A stretch of 50,272 nucleotides of DNA from an uncultured Verrucomicrobia subdivision 3 bacterium (GCA_903911825.1 CAIWFB010000099.1:1-50272), one strand, 5' to 3'; shown: positions 9,608 through 20,946, counted from the stretch's first letter. Notes: generated by a model not told the origin, from the letters alone. Translations and numbers: made by a program.

Positions 9608-10919
9608 TATGACGACACCCGAAAAAAATCCCGCCACGGTTGATAACCAATACCACGATCCTCGCCTGTGGCCGGTCGCCACGGTGATGGCCACGGGTAT
9701 TTTCGCCACGACGTTTGTGCAGTTGCAAGGTCTAGGCTATCTGCCGTTGAATTCCCTGTTGATGAAGCAGATGGGTTTGGATAGCGATACCGCCGCCACG
9801 TTCATGTCGCTGGCGATGTTGCCGTGGAGTTTTAAGGTCATCGCGGGCTTGCTGGTGGATGGCGTGCCGCTGTTTGGTTCGCGGCGCAAGGGGTATCTGC
9901 TGATGAGCGCACTGACGGCGATCCTGATGTGGGCATTGATGGGGTTGGTGCCGGGGAACTACCACCTGCTGCTCGCGCTGGCGATTGGCATGAACGTGGC
10001 AATTGTTTTTGGCAGCACCACTTCGGGTGGCTTGCTGGTGGAAGCGGGTCAACGCTTCGGCGTAAGCGGGCGACTCAGTTCACTGCGCGTCTTTGCGCAA
10101 AATTTGGGGGCAGGGCTGGGGTTGCCGCTGGGCGGTTACCTCGCGGGGACGGCCCTCGGGTGGACGAGTCTGGCGGCGGTGTTGCCGCTGCTCTGCATGT
10201 TTTTCGCAGCCTGGTTTTTATTGAAGGAACCGCCCGCTGCGGCTCGGGTAGAACATGGTCGGTCAGCGGGGCAGCAATTGGTCCACATCGGCCTTTCCAT
10301 CTGGCGTCAGATTCAAAATGTGCTGCGTCGTGAAATGCTGCTCCCAGCGGCACTACTGTTTTTCATTCAAGCCGTCCCCACGTTTCGCAGCACTTGCTTT
10401 TACGAATATCAAACCAAGACGTTGAATTATAGCGATGCCGCTTTGGGTTGGCTGGGGTTGGCCGGCTACGGCGTGGCGCTGTTGAGTTCCGGTATTTATG
10501 CATGGTGGTGTCGTAAAGTCTCGCTGAGGACATCACTGTATTCCGGGGTTTTCCTAGTGGCGCTCTCGGCGCTGCCCTATTTATTTTACAACGCCTACAC
10601 GCCTTACATGCCGCGCGCGGTGGCGATCGAAGCGGTCGGCACGTTTCTCCAATACCTCGCCTACCTGCCCTTGTTTGATATGGCGGTGCGTTCCACCCCG
10701 AAAGGCAGTGAAGCCTTGGGCTATTCCTTGCTCATCAGTGTCTGGAATATCGGCTTGATGATTGGCACCAAGACCGGGCCGATGCTTTATCAACGGGTGC
10801 TCAACAAAGACATGAACACACTGATCTGGATCAATGCAGTGGTGACCTTGGCGGGTGTGGTGCTCGTCTTCCTACTGCCGAAAGCGCTCGTGGATCAGCG
10901 CGAGAAAGTAAAAGTCTGA
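9600..10919 (+). CDS. MFS permease, possibly AmpG- or folate-biopterin-transporter-like
   Basis: ~12 hydrophobic segments; LPWSFKVIAGLLVDGVPLFGSRRKGYLLMS motif; overlaps upstream stop by 8 bp. Confidence 0.8.
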   Translation: MADMTTPEKNPATVDNQYHDPRLWPVATVMATGIFATTFVQLQGLGYLPLNSLLMKQMGLDSDTAATFMSLAMLPWSFKVIAGLLVDGVPLFGSRRKGYLLMSALTAILMWALMGLVPGNYHLLLALAIGMNVAIVFGSTTSGGLLVEAGQRFGVSGRLSSLRVFAQNLGAGLGLPLGGYLAGTALGWTSLAAVLPLLCMFFAAWFLLKEPPAAARVEHGRSAGQQLVHIGLSIWRQIQNVLRREMLLPAALLFFIQAVPTFRSTCFYEYQTKTLNYSDAALGWLGLAGYGVALLSSGIYAWWCRKVSLRTSLYSGVFLVALSALPYLFYNAYTPYMPRAVAIEAVGTFLQYLAYLPLFDMAVRSTPKGSEALGYSLLISVWNIGLMIGTKTGPMLYQRVLNKDMNTLIWINAVVTLAGVVLVFLLPKALVDQREKVKV

Positions 10920-10943
10920 TAGATAGCGGTGGCGACTGAACCC

Positions 10944-13900
10944 ATGAAACAAATTTTTTTAAAATGGCTTGCCGTGCTGGCGTTGCTGTTTGGCCAACTT
11001 TCGCCAACCACGGTCACCGCCGCAAATAATCAAGTGACGATTGCGTCCTTTGATGCCGCCCAGCCGGGCGATGTTCCGAAGATTGATGGAGCGACGGAAT
11101 ATGTTTATTCCACCGGCGAAATTCCCGTCACGGCGTTTCCGGCGGATGCCAGCGAACGTAAAATTATTTTTGGGAGCAAATTATCATTTGCCCGCAGCGG
11201 AGCTAAACCCGCCGCCCATTACCAGATCAAAGCGACGTTTCTTTCTGACAGCGATGATCGTTTACAGCGGATTGAAGTGAATGGCCACTCATTGGAGGAC
11301 CACCTTGCTTTGCCTAAATGGCAGGTGGTGGAGCGCGTGTGGTCGGTTCCCGCTGGCACGGTGGGGGCAGAAGGCGATTTCGTTTTCACTATCAGTCGGT
11401 TGCAGGGAGCTAACGCTGTGCTGTCCAGTTTGAAAATTATTTCCGATGTGTCCCAGACACTTTCCGCGCCGCCGCCGCCGCTGGAAGACGCGCTCGCAAA
11501 AATTACTGTTCCCATGCCGCGTTTATCGCCTCGGCCAAAAACTGTGACTGGCATTCGCACGCCGCTTGTGTCGCTGGATGGCACTTGGAAATTTCATCCG
11601 GCGCCGCCAGCGGGATTTGAAAAATTCACTGCGGCACAGACTAAAACCTGGGCCAAAATTCAAGTTCCCGGCGAATGGACCATGCAAGGTTTCGATGTAA
11701 AAACTAATTCGGCGGCGGCGTATTGGCGCGAGTTTGAGATGCCCGCTCATTGGCGTGGACAGCGGATTAAACTGCGCTTTGATACAATTCATAGTGATTG
11801 TCGCGTCTTTGTGAATGGCCACGAAATCGGTGCGCACGAAGGTTGTTTCACGGCGTTTGAATTAGACGCTACGGACGTGGTGCATCCCGGTCGCAACACG
11901 CTGGCGTTGGCGGTGAAAAGCGAATCCACCGCCGATGTGCTGGCCAGCGCGACCCAATATGCCGCGCATCAGCTCGGCGGTATCACGCGCAAAGTGCAGC
12001 TTTTTGCGTTGCCGGAAATCAATCTGGCTTCCCAGATGGTGTCGACGACGTTTGATGAGTCATTTCAAAATGCGCAGTTAAATATTCACATTGAGGTTGA
12101 GAATGAATCTGTGCGCGCTGGTGAAGCGGTGGCGCAATTCTCCCTCATTGATCCAGCCGGGAAAGTAGTTTCGGTAACCATGACTAACCTGCCGGTGATC
12201 CGTGCGGGGCAGGGCAGGGTGACGGATTATTCGGTGACCGTCAACTCGCCGAAAAAATGGGATTCTGAACACCCGAACTTATACACGTTGAATACGGAAC
12301 TGCTGCTTGACGAGAAGGTAATCCAAGCCGTGACTCAGCACATTGGTTTTCGGCAAATCGAAGTGCGTGGCAACCAGCTTTTCGTCAATGGAGCACCTAT
12401 CAAATTGCGCGGCGCCTGCCGGCACGAAGTGGATCCCTTGCGTGGCCGCAGCCTAACGCCGGAGCTTTGGAGAAAAGATGCCGAGCTCTTTCGGGCGGCA
12501 AATGTGAACTACATCCGCACCAGCCATTATCCCCCGGCAGAAGAGTTTTTAGACTTGTGCGATGAATACGGATTTTTTGTGGAATGCGAAGCGCCGCTGT
12601 GCTGGGTAAATCACGGCGCCAATTCCATTTGGAGTTCGTGGGATTATCGGGATAAAAAATTCTTCGCCTATTTGCTACGCGCCAATTTAGAAAATCTGGC
12701 GGCCAATCGTGAGCATCCGAGCGTGATCATCTGGTCGCTGGCGAACGAATCTCGCTGGAGTCCGCTTTTTGCCGAAGTGAATCGTCGCGTCAAGATCGCC
12801 GAACCGACGCGCCCGACTTCCTTCCACGATCAATGTTGGGGTGATTTCAATAATGCGACCAGCCAAGCGGACATTGCAGTTTATCATTATCCCGGCGAAA
12901 ACGGTCCCGCGAAGTGCGATGCCGAAAAGCGCCCGGTTTTATTTGGTGAATACTGCCACGTGGAATGTTACAACCGCCGCGAACTGGCCACCGATCCCGG
13001 CGTGCGCGATGACTGGGGTCGCGGTTTCGCACGGATGTCTGATTTGATGTATGAACACGACGGTTGTTTGGGTGGCGCCATCTGGGCGGCGATTGACGAT
13101 GTGTTTTGTTTGCCGAATGGGAAATTCGTCGGCTACGGCATGTGGGGCAGCATTTGCGACGGCTGGCGTCGCGCTAAACCCGAGACCTGGCATGTGCAGA
13201 AAACCTATTCGCCCGTCCGTGTCACCACGAACACTTTGCCGTTGCCGGCAGCGGGGAAACCACTCCATGTTCCCGTCGAGAATCGCTATAATTTTGCCGA
13301 TTTGAGCGAAGTAGGCATCGCGTGGAATGTGGGAAGTGAGCGCGGTAAACTCAAGGCGAGTTTGCCTGCTCGGAGTTGCGGTGAATTGGTGGTGACGCCT
13401 CGCTCCAAGCTTAAGGTGGGTGATGTGTTGCATCTGGTCTTCACCGATCCGCGTGGCTTTGTTTGCGATGAGGAAAATATTTCACTCGGAAAAATAGCGG
13501 AGGTGGTTGCCGTCTCTGGCAAAACCGGCAACGGAAAACTCGTTGTTTCACAAACCACAAACCAGATTCAGATCAAGGGTGGCGCGGTAGAATATGTGAT
13601 TGATCGTCAGACCGGACAGTTTGTTTCGGGGAAATTGAACGGAAAAACCATTTTGACTGGCGGGCCGTCGCTCATGATTCTTCCCCTGCAGAGTGAAGCC
13701 TGTGAGCCGGTGGATCTCGGAGTGTGGAAACCGTTGAACAACGTCTGCGATAACTGGCAGGCCAAGTCGGTAACAGCTGCGGAAGCACATGATGGCAAGG
13801 GGACTGTGACCGTTGCCGGCGCGAACCAAGCCGCGGACGGTGGCTATGTGATTCATTTAGATGCGGCTGGTGCAGTGCAGGTCAGTTACAACTTTGTTTC

Positions 13901-14381
13901 CAAACTTAAAGAGAATCCGCGTCAGTGGGGCGTGGTGTTGTTCGCGCCCCAACCATTTCGCACGCTGGATTGGCAGCGTCACTCGCAATGGTCGTTTTAT
14001 CCAGCCGAAAATATTGGCCGCCCGGTTGGCTCAGCCAAAGCCCGCCCGGAAACAATTCATCGCCCCTACGCGATGCAGTCACCAGACCATGCGTGGTCGC
14101 AGGACGCGACGGAACTTGGGGGAAATGATTTCAGCAGCACCAAGGTGGCGATCCGTGAAGCGTCGCTGGTTAGTCAAGCCAGCCAACTGAAGGTGACTTC
14201 CGACGGCCATCAATCCGTGCGTGCATTTTTGGCAGGTGAGCGAACCGGCCTACTGATTACCGGTTTCCATAGTGGCGGCGGTGATAGCTTTTTTAATACG
14301 CACCTTGCTAAAGAGCGTCAACTGCTCAATCCGGGTAGCAAACTTTCTGACACCATTCAGGTCCAACTAAAAAATAATTAA
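10944..14381 (+). CDS. Glycoside hydrolase family 2 (beta-galactosidase-like), secreted
   Basis: Signal peptide; LDGTWKFHPAP, RGACRHEVDPLRGRSLTPELWRKDAELFRAANVNYIRTSHYPP, IWSLANESRW (acid/base), PVLFGEYCHV (nucleophile). Confidence 0.9.
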   Translation: MKQIFLKWLAVLALLFGQLSPTTVTAANNQVTIASFDAAQPGDVPKIDGATEYVYSTGEIPVTAFPADASERKIIFGSKLSFARSGAKPAAHYQIKATFLSDSDDRLQRIEVNGHSLEDHLALPKWQVVERVWSVPAGTVGAEGDFVFTISRLQGANAVLSSLKIISDVSQTLSAPPPPLEDALAKITVPMPRLSPRPKTVTGIRTPLVSLDGTWKFHPAPPAGFEKFTAAQTKTWAKIQVPGEWTMQGFDVKTNSAAAYWREFEMPAHWRGQRIKLRFDTIHSDCRVFVNGHEIGAHEGCFTAFELDATDVVHPGRNTLALAVKSESTADVLASATQYAAHQLGGITRKVQLFALPEINLASQMVSTTFDESFQNAQLNIHIEVENESVRAGEAVAQFSLIDPAGKVVSVTMTNLPVIRAGQGRVTDYSVTVNSPKKWDSEHPNLYTLNTELLLDEKVIQAVTQHIGFRQIEVRGNQLFVNGAPIKLRGACRHEVDPLRGRSLTPELWRKDAELFRAANVNYIRTSHYPPAEEFLDLCDEYGFFVECEAPLCWVNHGANSIWSSWDYRDKKFFAYLLRANLENLAANREHPSVIIWSLANESRWSPLFAEVNRRVKIAEPTRPTSFHDQCWGDFNNATSQADIAVYHYPGENGPAKCDAEKRPVLFGEYCHVECYNRRELATDPGVRDDWGRGFARMSDLMYEHDGCLGGAIWAAIDDVFCLPNGKFVGYGMWGSICDGWRRAKPETWHVQKTYSPVRVTTNTLPLPAAGKPLHVPVENRYNFADLSEVGIAWNVGSERGKLKASLPARSCGELVVTPRSKLKVGDVLHLVFTDPRGFVCDEENISLGKIAEVVAVSGKTGNGKLVVSQTTNQIQIKGGAVEYVIDRQTGQFVSGKLNGKTILTGGPSLMILPLQSEACEPVDLGVWKPLNNVCDNWQAKSVTAAEAHDGKGTVTVAGANQAADGGYVIHLDAAGAVQVSYNFVSKLKENPRQWGVVLFAPQPFRTLDWQRHSQWSFYPAENIGRPVGSAKARPETIHRPYAMQSPDHAWSQDATELGGNDFSSTKVAIREASLVSQASQLKVTSDGHQSVRAFLAGERTGLLITGFHSGGGDSFFNTHLAKERQLLNPGSKLSDTIQVQLKNN

Positions 14382-14418
14382 ATCTGACAATCACCTCCTA
14401 TCAAAATAAACACCAACC

Positions 14419-16776
14419 ATGAAATCCTTGTATTCCTTCGGCGCCCTTATTTTAGGCGCCGCACTGTGGCTGACACCAACTAAACCGCTGTTAGCGGCTC
14501 CGGCGAAAAACACTTTTACCATCGGTGATTCGGATTTTTTGCTTGATGGCAAACCGTTTCTGATCAAGGCCGGTGAAATGCATCCGGCGCGTGTGCCTCA
14601 TGAATATTGGGCCGATCGCTTGAAGATGATTCGCGCGATGGGCCTGAACACCGTTTCCATCTACGTGTTCTGGAATCAGCACGAACCGGAAGAGGGAAAA
14701 TTTAATTTCAAAGGCGATGCTGACGTCGCCGAATTTGTGCGGCTCGCGCAGAAGGAAGGTTTGTGGGTCATCGTGCGGCCCGGACCGTATTGCTGCGCGG
14801 AATGGGAATTCGGCGGCTATCCGTGGTGGCTGCTCAAAGACGGCGATCTGAAAGTGCGTTGTCAGGATCCAAAATTTCTCGAACAAGCCGGAACCTATTT
14901 CAAAAAACTCGGCGAACAACTTGCGCCGCTCCAGATCACGCACGGCGGACCGATCATCATGATCCAGGTGGAAAATGAATATGGCAGTTACGGCAGCGAT
15001 CACGTTTACATGGGTAAGATTCGCGACCTCGAACGCGCGGCCGGTTTTGATGTGCCGCAATTCACCTCCGATGGCGGCGGTCACATGATGGCTGGTGGTT
15101 CGTTGCCAGGAATTCTGCCGGGACTTAACGGTGGTGGTGGCACCAACATCATGAAGGAGATCGGCAAATATCGTCCGAATGGTCCTTGGTTCGTGCCGGA
15201 ATTTTATCCCGGCTGGCTCGATCATTGGGGCGAAGAGCACGCCCAAATTGGCATTCGCGGTTTGGTTCGCGAAACCGAGTGGAAGCTCACGAACCACGTT
15301 TCATTCTGTTATTACATGGTATTTGGCGGCACCTCATTCGGCTTCATGAACGGCGCGAACTACGGTGGCCATTTCCAACCGCAGCCGACCAGCTACGATT
15401 ACGATTCGCCGATTGATGAAGCCGGTCGTCCGACTAAGAAATTTTTCGCGCTCCGCAAAGTGCTGGGCCAACATCTCGACGCGGGCGAAACCTTGCGCGA
15501 TGTTCCGCCGAGCGCGCCGATTATCGAAATTCCAAAAATTGAACTCACCGAATCCGCCAGCATCTTTGCGAATCTCGGTAAAGCCGTGAAATCAGAAAAG
15601 CCTTTGAGCTTTGAAGCGCTCGGCCAGGATTACGGCTATGTGCTCTATCGGACGAAAATCTCCGGCCCCGTTGATGCGTTGCTGAAGTTGAAAGACCTCC
15701 GCGACTACGCCGTAGTTTGCGTGGACGGCAAACGCATCGCCACGCTCGACCGTCGGCACAAGCAGGATTCGCTCAACCTCGTCATCACCAATGCCAGCGC
15801 CACGCTGGATATTCTTGTCGAGAACGGCGGGCGCATCAATTACGGCGGGCAGATTCCGTTTAATCACAAAGGCATCACCGAATCCGCCACGCTTGGCGAC
15901 CGCGAACTCACTGGCTGGGAAATGTTCCGACTCCCGTTCGCCAAAGTTTCACCGTTGAAATTCTCTAGTAAAAAAATCTCCGCCGCCGCTCCGTTCGTGG
16001 CGCGCGGGAATTTTAAACTCGATCAGGTTGGCGATGCGTTTCTGGATTTGCGCGGCTGGGGCAAAGGCATTGTTTTCATCAACGGTCACAACCTTGGTCG
16101 CTACTGGTATATCGGACCCCAGCAAACGTTATATGTGCCCGGCGTCTGGCTCAAAAAGGGCAACAATGAAGTTGTTATTTTTGAACAAATCAAAGATGGC
16201 ATTCGACCACTCGCCAGCATCAAAGAACCGGTTTTGAATCAAATGAACCCGGATGAAAACGCCGTTATCCGAAGTAAACAGATTAACCCGGCGGAGACGG
16301 CTGCTCCGCGCGGCAAAATGCTGGAACCAAAATTTCCCGCGTCAACCTTGGTTAAAATCGGTGCGCTCGCCGACAGCGAAGACGAACAAACCATCCGCGT
16401 GCCCATGCAGAAAGTGCGCTATCTCGGGCTGCAAGCCCTGAACTCACACAACGCTGACGAGTTCACGACGCTCGCCGAACTTGATGCCGTCGATGCCGCT
16501 GGTAAAAATATTTCACGTAAAAATTGGAAGGTAGTTTATGTGGACAGTGAAGAAAACTTTTCCGAAGGCGATCAGGCGGAAAAAGTTTTAGACAGCGACG
16601 TGAATACCTTCTGGCACACGTTGTGGAGTGCGCCGCACACCAGTCATCCGCACACGCTGGTGATTGATTTTGGCGCGGAGCAGGAAGTTTCAATGGTGCG
16701 GCTTTTGCCGCGTCAAGATTCGCCAAATGGCCGCATTAAAGATTACCGGCTGTATCTTAGCACCAAGCCGTTTTAA
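14419..16776 (+). CDS. Glycoside hydrolase family 35 beta-galactosidase with C-terminal discoidin-like domain
   Basis: Signal peptide; GEMHPARVPHEYWADRLKMIRAMGLNTVSIYVFWNQHEP, IMIQVENEYGSYGSDH, FVPEFYPGWLDHWGE. Confidence 0.93.
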   Translation: MKSLYSFGALILGAALWLTPTKPLLAAPAKNTFTIGDSDFLLDGKPFLIKAGEMHPARVPHEYWADRLKMIRAMGLNTVSIYVFWNQHEPEEGKFNFKGDADVAEFVRLAQKEGLWVIVRPGPYCCAEWEFGGYPWWLLKDGDLKVRCQDPKFLEQAGTYFKKLGEQLAPLQITHGGPIIMIQVENEYGSYGSDHVYMGKIRDLERAAGFDVPQFTSDGGGHMMAGGSLPGILPGLNGGGGTNIMKEIGKYRPNGPWFVPEFYPGWLDHWGEEHAQIGIRGLVRETEWKLTNHVSFCYYMVFGGTSFGFMNGANYGGHFQPQPTSYDYDSPIDEAGRPTKKFFALRKVLGQHLDAGETLRDVPPSAPIIEIPKIELTESASIFANLGKAVKSEKPLSFEALGQDYGYVLYRTKISGPVDALLKLKDLRDYAVVCVDGKRIATLDRRHKQDSLNLVITNASATLDILVENGGRINYGGQIPFNHKGITESATLGDRELTGWEMFRLPFAKVSPLKFSSKKISAAAPFVARGNFKLDQVGDAFLDLRGWGKGIVFINGHNLGRYWYIGPQQTLYVPGVWLKKGNNEVVIFEQIKDGIRPLASIKEPVLNQMNPDENAVIRSKQINPAETAAPRGKMLEPKFPASTLVKIGALADSEDEQTIRVPMQKVRYLGLQALNSHNADEFTTLAELDAVDAAGKNISRKNWKVVYVDSEENFSEGDQAEKVLDSDVNTFWHTLWSAPHTSHPHTLVIDFGAEQEVSMVRLLPRQDSPNGRIKDYRLYLSTKPF

Positions 16777-16806
16777 TCAGTTCATTCGGTTTATTTCTTA
16801 ATACAT

Positions 16807-16848
16807 TAAACGCCGCCGTGGTGCGCACAAAGCGCTCGGCGGCGTTTA
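16807..16848. terminator. Perfect 12-bp inverted repeat (possible transcription end structure)
   Basis: TAAACGCCGCCG (16807-16818) / CGGCGGCGTTTA (16837-16848), 18-nt loop, 30 bp after the GH35 stop. Confidence 0.65.
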
Positions 16849-16866
16849 GCTTTCAAACTCTGAACG

Positions 16867-16892
16867 AGCCGGCCATCTAAACTGGCTTTTTT
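16867..16892 (+). terminator. Rho-independent-like terminator
   Basis: AGCCGG...CTGGCT stem (one G-T wobble) followed by a T run. Confidence 0.6.
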
Positions 16893-16930
16893 GTTGGCCT
16901 GGTTCTCGTTAGAGTTCGCGGCCTGTGGCT

Positions 16931-19474
16931 ATGACTCTTTACGATTTGATTCCGCGCGGCGAGCAACTGACTAACGATTTGCTCCTCGGCCGCTTTCTGG
17001 AATACGCCGAGGCGCGAAAACTTCAACTCTATCCCGCACAAGAAGCCGCGATTCTCGAATTATTTGAGGAAAAGAATGTCATTCTTAACACGCCTACGGG
17101 TTCCGGCAAATCGCTCGTGGCCACGGCGCTACACTTTCAAGCCTTAGCCAAAGGTAAACGCTCCATTTATACCTGTCCCATCAAGGCGTTAGTGAATGAA
17201 AAATTCATGGCACTCTGCCGTGAGTTTGGGCCGGACAACGTTGGTTTGAGCACCGGTGATGCCACGGTGAATCGCGACGCGCCCATTCTCTGCTGCACGG
17301 CGGAAATCTTGGCGAACATCGCTTTGCGCGAAGGCTCGGCGGCTAATGTTCTTGATGTGGTGATGGATGAATTTCATTACTACGCTGACCGCGAACGTGG
17401 CGTGGCGTGGCAAGTGCCGTTGCTCACATTGCCGCAGACGCGTTTTCTGCTGATGTCCGCGACGCTGGGTGATACGAAATTTTTCGAAGACGAACTCACT
17501 CGGCTCACGAAACGTGCGACCGTCACGGTGGCTTCCACCGATCGGCCCGTGCCGTTGGCGCATGAATATTCGGAACTGCCGTTGGCCAAGACTTTAGAAA
17601 GTTTAGTCGCCGCTGGGCGCGCGCCGGTTTACGTCGTGCATTTCACGCAGTTGGAAGCGGCGCAAAGTGCGCAGGATTTTACGAGCATCAATGTCTGCAC
17701 GCGGGAGGAGAAGAACGCCATCGCCGCCGTGTTGGAGGGTTTTAAATTCACCAGTCCTTACGGGCCGGAAATCAAGAAATGGTTGCGGCACGGCATCGGG
17801 TTGCATCACGCCGGGCTGCTGCCGAAATATCGCATTCTCGTGGAGCAACTCGCTCAGAAAGGTTTGCTCAAAGTCATCTGCGGCACAGACACGCTCGGCG
17901 TGGGCATCAACGTGCCGATCCGCTCGGTGCTGTTCACGCGGCTGTGCAAATTCGATGGCCAGAAAACCGGCATCTTGAGCGCGCGCGATTTCCACCAGAT
18001 CAGCGGACGAGCCGGGCGCAAAGGATTTGATGATCAAGGCTGGGTGATCGCGCAAGCGCCAGAACACGTCATTGAGAATCTGAAGCTCGCGGAAAAATCG
18101 GCGCGCGACGGCAAGAAAACGGTGAAGCGCCAGCCGCCGGAAAAGAATTTCGTCAATTGGGATAAGAATACTTACATCCGGCTCATCGCCGCGCCGCCGG
18201 AGCGTTTGGTTTCTCGGTTTCAAGTCACGCACGGAATGTTGCTGAATGTATTAAGCCGTCACGGCGATGGCTGTGCGGCGATGCGGCAACTCATCCGCGA
18301 TTGCCATGATACACCACGCCAGAAGGCGGCGCACACCAAGCGGGCGTGGCAATTATTCCGCTCGTTATTGGATCGAAAAATTGTCAAATTTATTCCCGAA
18401 ACCGAGGCGGGCGTTTATCTGCGTGTGAATGTGGATTTGCAGGAAGATTTTTCCATGAATCAGGTGCTCTCGCTGTATCTGCTGGAGACGATTCCGCTGA
18501 TGGATCCGGAAGCGCCGGATTATGCGCTCATTTTGCTCACGCTCGTCGAATCCATTCTCGAAGATCCAGACATCATTCTCCGCAAACAACTGGACAAGGT
18601 GAAAGATCAGAAGATGTCGGAAATGAAAATGGAAGGGATCGAATACGATCAACGCATGGAGGAATTGGAGAAGTGCGAACATCCGAAGCCGAATCGCGAA
18701 TTCGTCTATTCAACGTTCAATAATTTCGCCGCGCGTCATCCGTGGGTCGGTGCGGAAAATATTCATCTAAAATCCATCGTGCGAGAGATGTTTGAGGAAT
18801 TTCGTTCGTTCGCCGATTACATCAAACTTTACGAATTGCACCGCGCGGAAGGCGTGTTGTTGCGGCACCTCAATAGCGTTTTCAAAGTGCTCGCGCAAAC
18901 CGTGCCCGACTCGGCGAAGAATGAGCAGGTGCGCGAAATGGAATTATATCTGGGCACGATGATCCGGCAGGTGGATTCGAGTCTGCTCAACGAATGGGAA
19001 AAGATGCGTGATCCGAATTATCGCCCGAACGAGACGAAAGAGTTACGCCCACCCGGTTCCGAAGCGGCGGCGTTGGACGTCACGCGCGACGTGAAAGCGT
19101 TCACGGCGGCGATTCGTAATCGGATTTTTATGTTTCTACGCGGCTTGGTGGTTGGTGATTACGAATCCGCTTTGGCGATTCTGAATTTAGCAAATGACGC
19201 GGAAAATCAGCCGTGGACGGCGGCGCGCTTGCAGCAGCTTTTAGACGTCTATCACACCGACCATCAGCGAATCTGTCTTGAACCCGAAGCGCGCAACTCA
19301 CGGCACACTTATGTCGTGCCGAGCGAAGATAAGCAGTTCTGGCGCGTGCAGCAGATGCTCGTGGATCCGGAAGCGCATAACGATTGGTTAGCGGAGTTTC
19401 AGGTGGATTTGAGTGAATCGCGAAAATCTGGAGAGCCAAGCTTGCGCCTGGCGCGGTTCGGGTGTTTGACCTGA
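16931..19474 (+). CDS. DEAD/DEAH-box superfamily 2 helicase, DUF3516-type
   Basis: [22 protein letters not shown] (DExH), [51 protein letters not shown]. Confidence 0.9.
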   Translation: MTLYDLIPRGEQLTNDLLLGRFLEYAEARKLQLYPAQEAAILELFEEKNVILNTPTGSGKSLVATALHFQALAKGKRSIYTCPIKALVNEKFMALCREFGPDNVGLSTGDATVNRDAPILCCTAEILANIALREGSAANVLDVVMDEFHYYADRERGVAWQVPLLTLPQTRFLLMSATLGDTKFFEDELTRLTKRATVTVASTDRPVPLAHEYSELPLAKTLESLVAAGRAPVYVVHFTQLEAAQSAQDFTSINVCTREEKNAIAAVLEGFKFTSPYGPEIKKWLRHGIGLHHAGLLPKYRILVEQLAQKGLLKVICGTDTLGVGINVPIRSVLFTRLCKFDGQKTGILSARDFHQISGRAGRKGFDDQGWVIAQAPEHVIENLKLAEKSARDGKKTVKRQPPEKNFVNWDKNTYIRLIAAPPERLVSRFQVTHGMLLNVLSRHGDGCAAMRQLIRDCHDTPRQKAAHTKRAWQLFRSLLDRKIVKFIPETEAGVYLRVNVDLQEDFSMNQVLSLYLLETIPLMDPEAPDYALILLTLVESILEDPDIILRKQLDKVKDQKMSEMKMEGIEYDQRMEELEKCEHPKPNREFVYSTFNNFAARHPWVGAENIHLKSIVREMFEEFRSFADYIKLYELHRAEGVLLRHLNSVFKVLAQTVPDSAKNEQVREMELYLGTMIRQVDSSLLNEWEKMRDPNYRPNETKELRPPGSEAAALDVTRDVKAFTAAIRNRIFMFLRGLVVGDYESALAILNLANDAENQPWTAARLQQLLDVYHTDHQRICLEPEARNSRHTYVVPSEDKQFWRVQQMLVDPEAHNDWLAEFQVDLSESRKSGEPSLRLARFGCLT

Positions 19475-19560
19475 TACTTTTAAAGATTCTTAAGTCACGC
19501 GGCCTTGGCGGAAGGTAAATTTTTAACGCCGAAAATCATCGGCAACGGGTAATAGATTCG

Positions 19561-20922
19561 TTATTCCCTCGGCCAAAACCGAAGCCAAAGGCGTTGGGGT
19601 GATTCAATCATGATGTTACTTACTAGGGCTTCGAGGCTAGCTGCTTTTGGTTCGTGAATTTTTCGGGCACAGATCAAGGCCAGAATGAATACGAGCATCA
19701 CTAACGCGAAAAAAATAGTGTAGTGGTTCCAATTGATGCCTAGATAATGAGCCTGCCAATCACCGATCAAATCTAAGACGAGTCCCCAGATGATGGGTGC
19801 CAGACCCAAAGAGACGCTGGCAAACACGGAGTAGAGGACGAAGAAATGATTTCGGCCCATGGGTGGAATGGTTGCCATGGCTAGTCGACTATTCGCCATG
19901 CCGACAAGCGTGGCAAAGAGGCCCATGAAAAATTGTAGAGCAATAATTAGAGGCAGATGGGCGGTTAGTAATCCACCTGCTAAAGCAAGCCAACCGGTGA
20001 GGATGACTAGCCAAAGTAAAAGACTTAGACTGATGATGGGTTTACTGCCGACGTGATCTAAGCGATGCCCCAACAACCACAGACTGCTTAAGCCGCCGAG
20101 AAAAGTTATGGAAGTGACAAATAAGATTTGAGCCTCGGGCAGCCCCGTCTCAGTTTTCAAGAAGGCCACCGTGAAAGTCGTGAACCCGCCATACGCTAGC
20201 GACCAGACCATCACCAGTCTGAGCAATTTCTGAAAGGCGGTATGCTGCAGAATTTCCAGCCAAGGCACCGGTTGATTGGAGGAACGGATTTCCTCAGAAA
20301 TGGGCACGTCAGGCACTCGGTTGAGAAACATCAGGCTCAACATACCCATCGCGGCACTGAACCCGAAGATGGCGGCGAATTGCCAAGGATGAGGCGTTTT
20401 GCCAAGGCAAAAAGCGGCGATGATAATGGTGAGAAAGCTGCCAAGATTCGCCATGGCGGCATCGCCAGAAACGTAGCGTCCGCGAATGTTTTCCGGAATC
20501 AAATGCGTGATCCACGGCAACCAGGCACAACTTGAAATGCCTCGCACCAGATTGAAACCAAAGAGCAACGATAGCAGCAGCACGAGTTGACTAGCCTGGC
20601 TAAGCCATCCAGTAGCCATGGGCACTAAGACCATGCCGCAGGTAAAAAGAGTGCGCGTGCCCCAGCCGGCGAGCACGAAGCGTTTATAGCCGATTCGGTT
20701 GATGTATTGCGCAGCGGGAATTTGAAAGATTACCATCAACGGCATCATGCCGGCGATGATGCCCAGCACTGTGGCATTTGCATCCAACGTCTTGGCGTAA
20801 AGAATCATTGGGCTGCCTAAAACAATTTGGAAGGACAGCGCATTGAAGGCGGAGAACCGCCAGGCATTGTGCATGCCGGTAGCAAAGACCTTAGTTTCCA
20901 GCGATATTTTTAGCGCAGTCAT
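19561..20922 (-). CDS. MFS transporter
   Basis: ~12 TM segments over 453 aa; MFS-like loop NRIGYKRFVLAGWGTRT. Confidence 0.8.
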   Translation of the reverse strand: MTALKISLETKVFATGMHNAWRFSAFNALSFQIVLGSPMILYAKTLDANATVLGIIAGMMPLMVIFQIPAAQYINRIGYKRFVLAGWGTRTLFTCGMVLVPMATGWLSQASQLVLLLSLLFGFNLVRGISSCAWLPWITHLIPENIRGRYVSGDAAMANLGSFLTIIIAAFCLGKTPHPWQFAAIFGFSAAMGMLSLMFLNRVPDVPISEEIRSSNQPVPWLEILQHTAFQKLLRLVMVWSLAYGGFTTFTVAFLKTETGLPEAQILFVTSITFLGGLSSLWLLGHRLDHVGSKPIISLSLLLWLVILTGWLALAGGLLTAHLPLIIALQFFMGLFATLVGMANSRLAMATIPPMGRNHFFVLYSVFASVSLGLAPIIWGLVLDLIGDWQAHYLGINWNHYTIFFALVMLVFILALICARKIHEPKAASLEALVSNIMIESPQRLWLRFWPRE

Positions 20923-20946
20923 TTACAATCGAAATTTCATTCGCAG

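Noticed and set aside
14491-15297. 268-aa minus ORF inside GH35
   Set aside because: Shadow ORF opposite a clear GH35 catalytic domain
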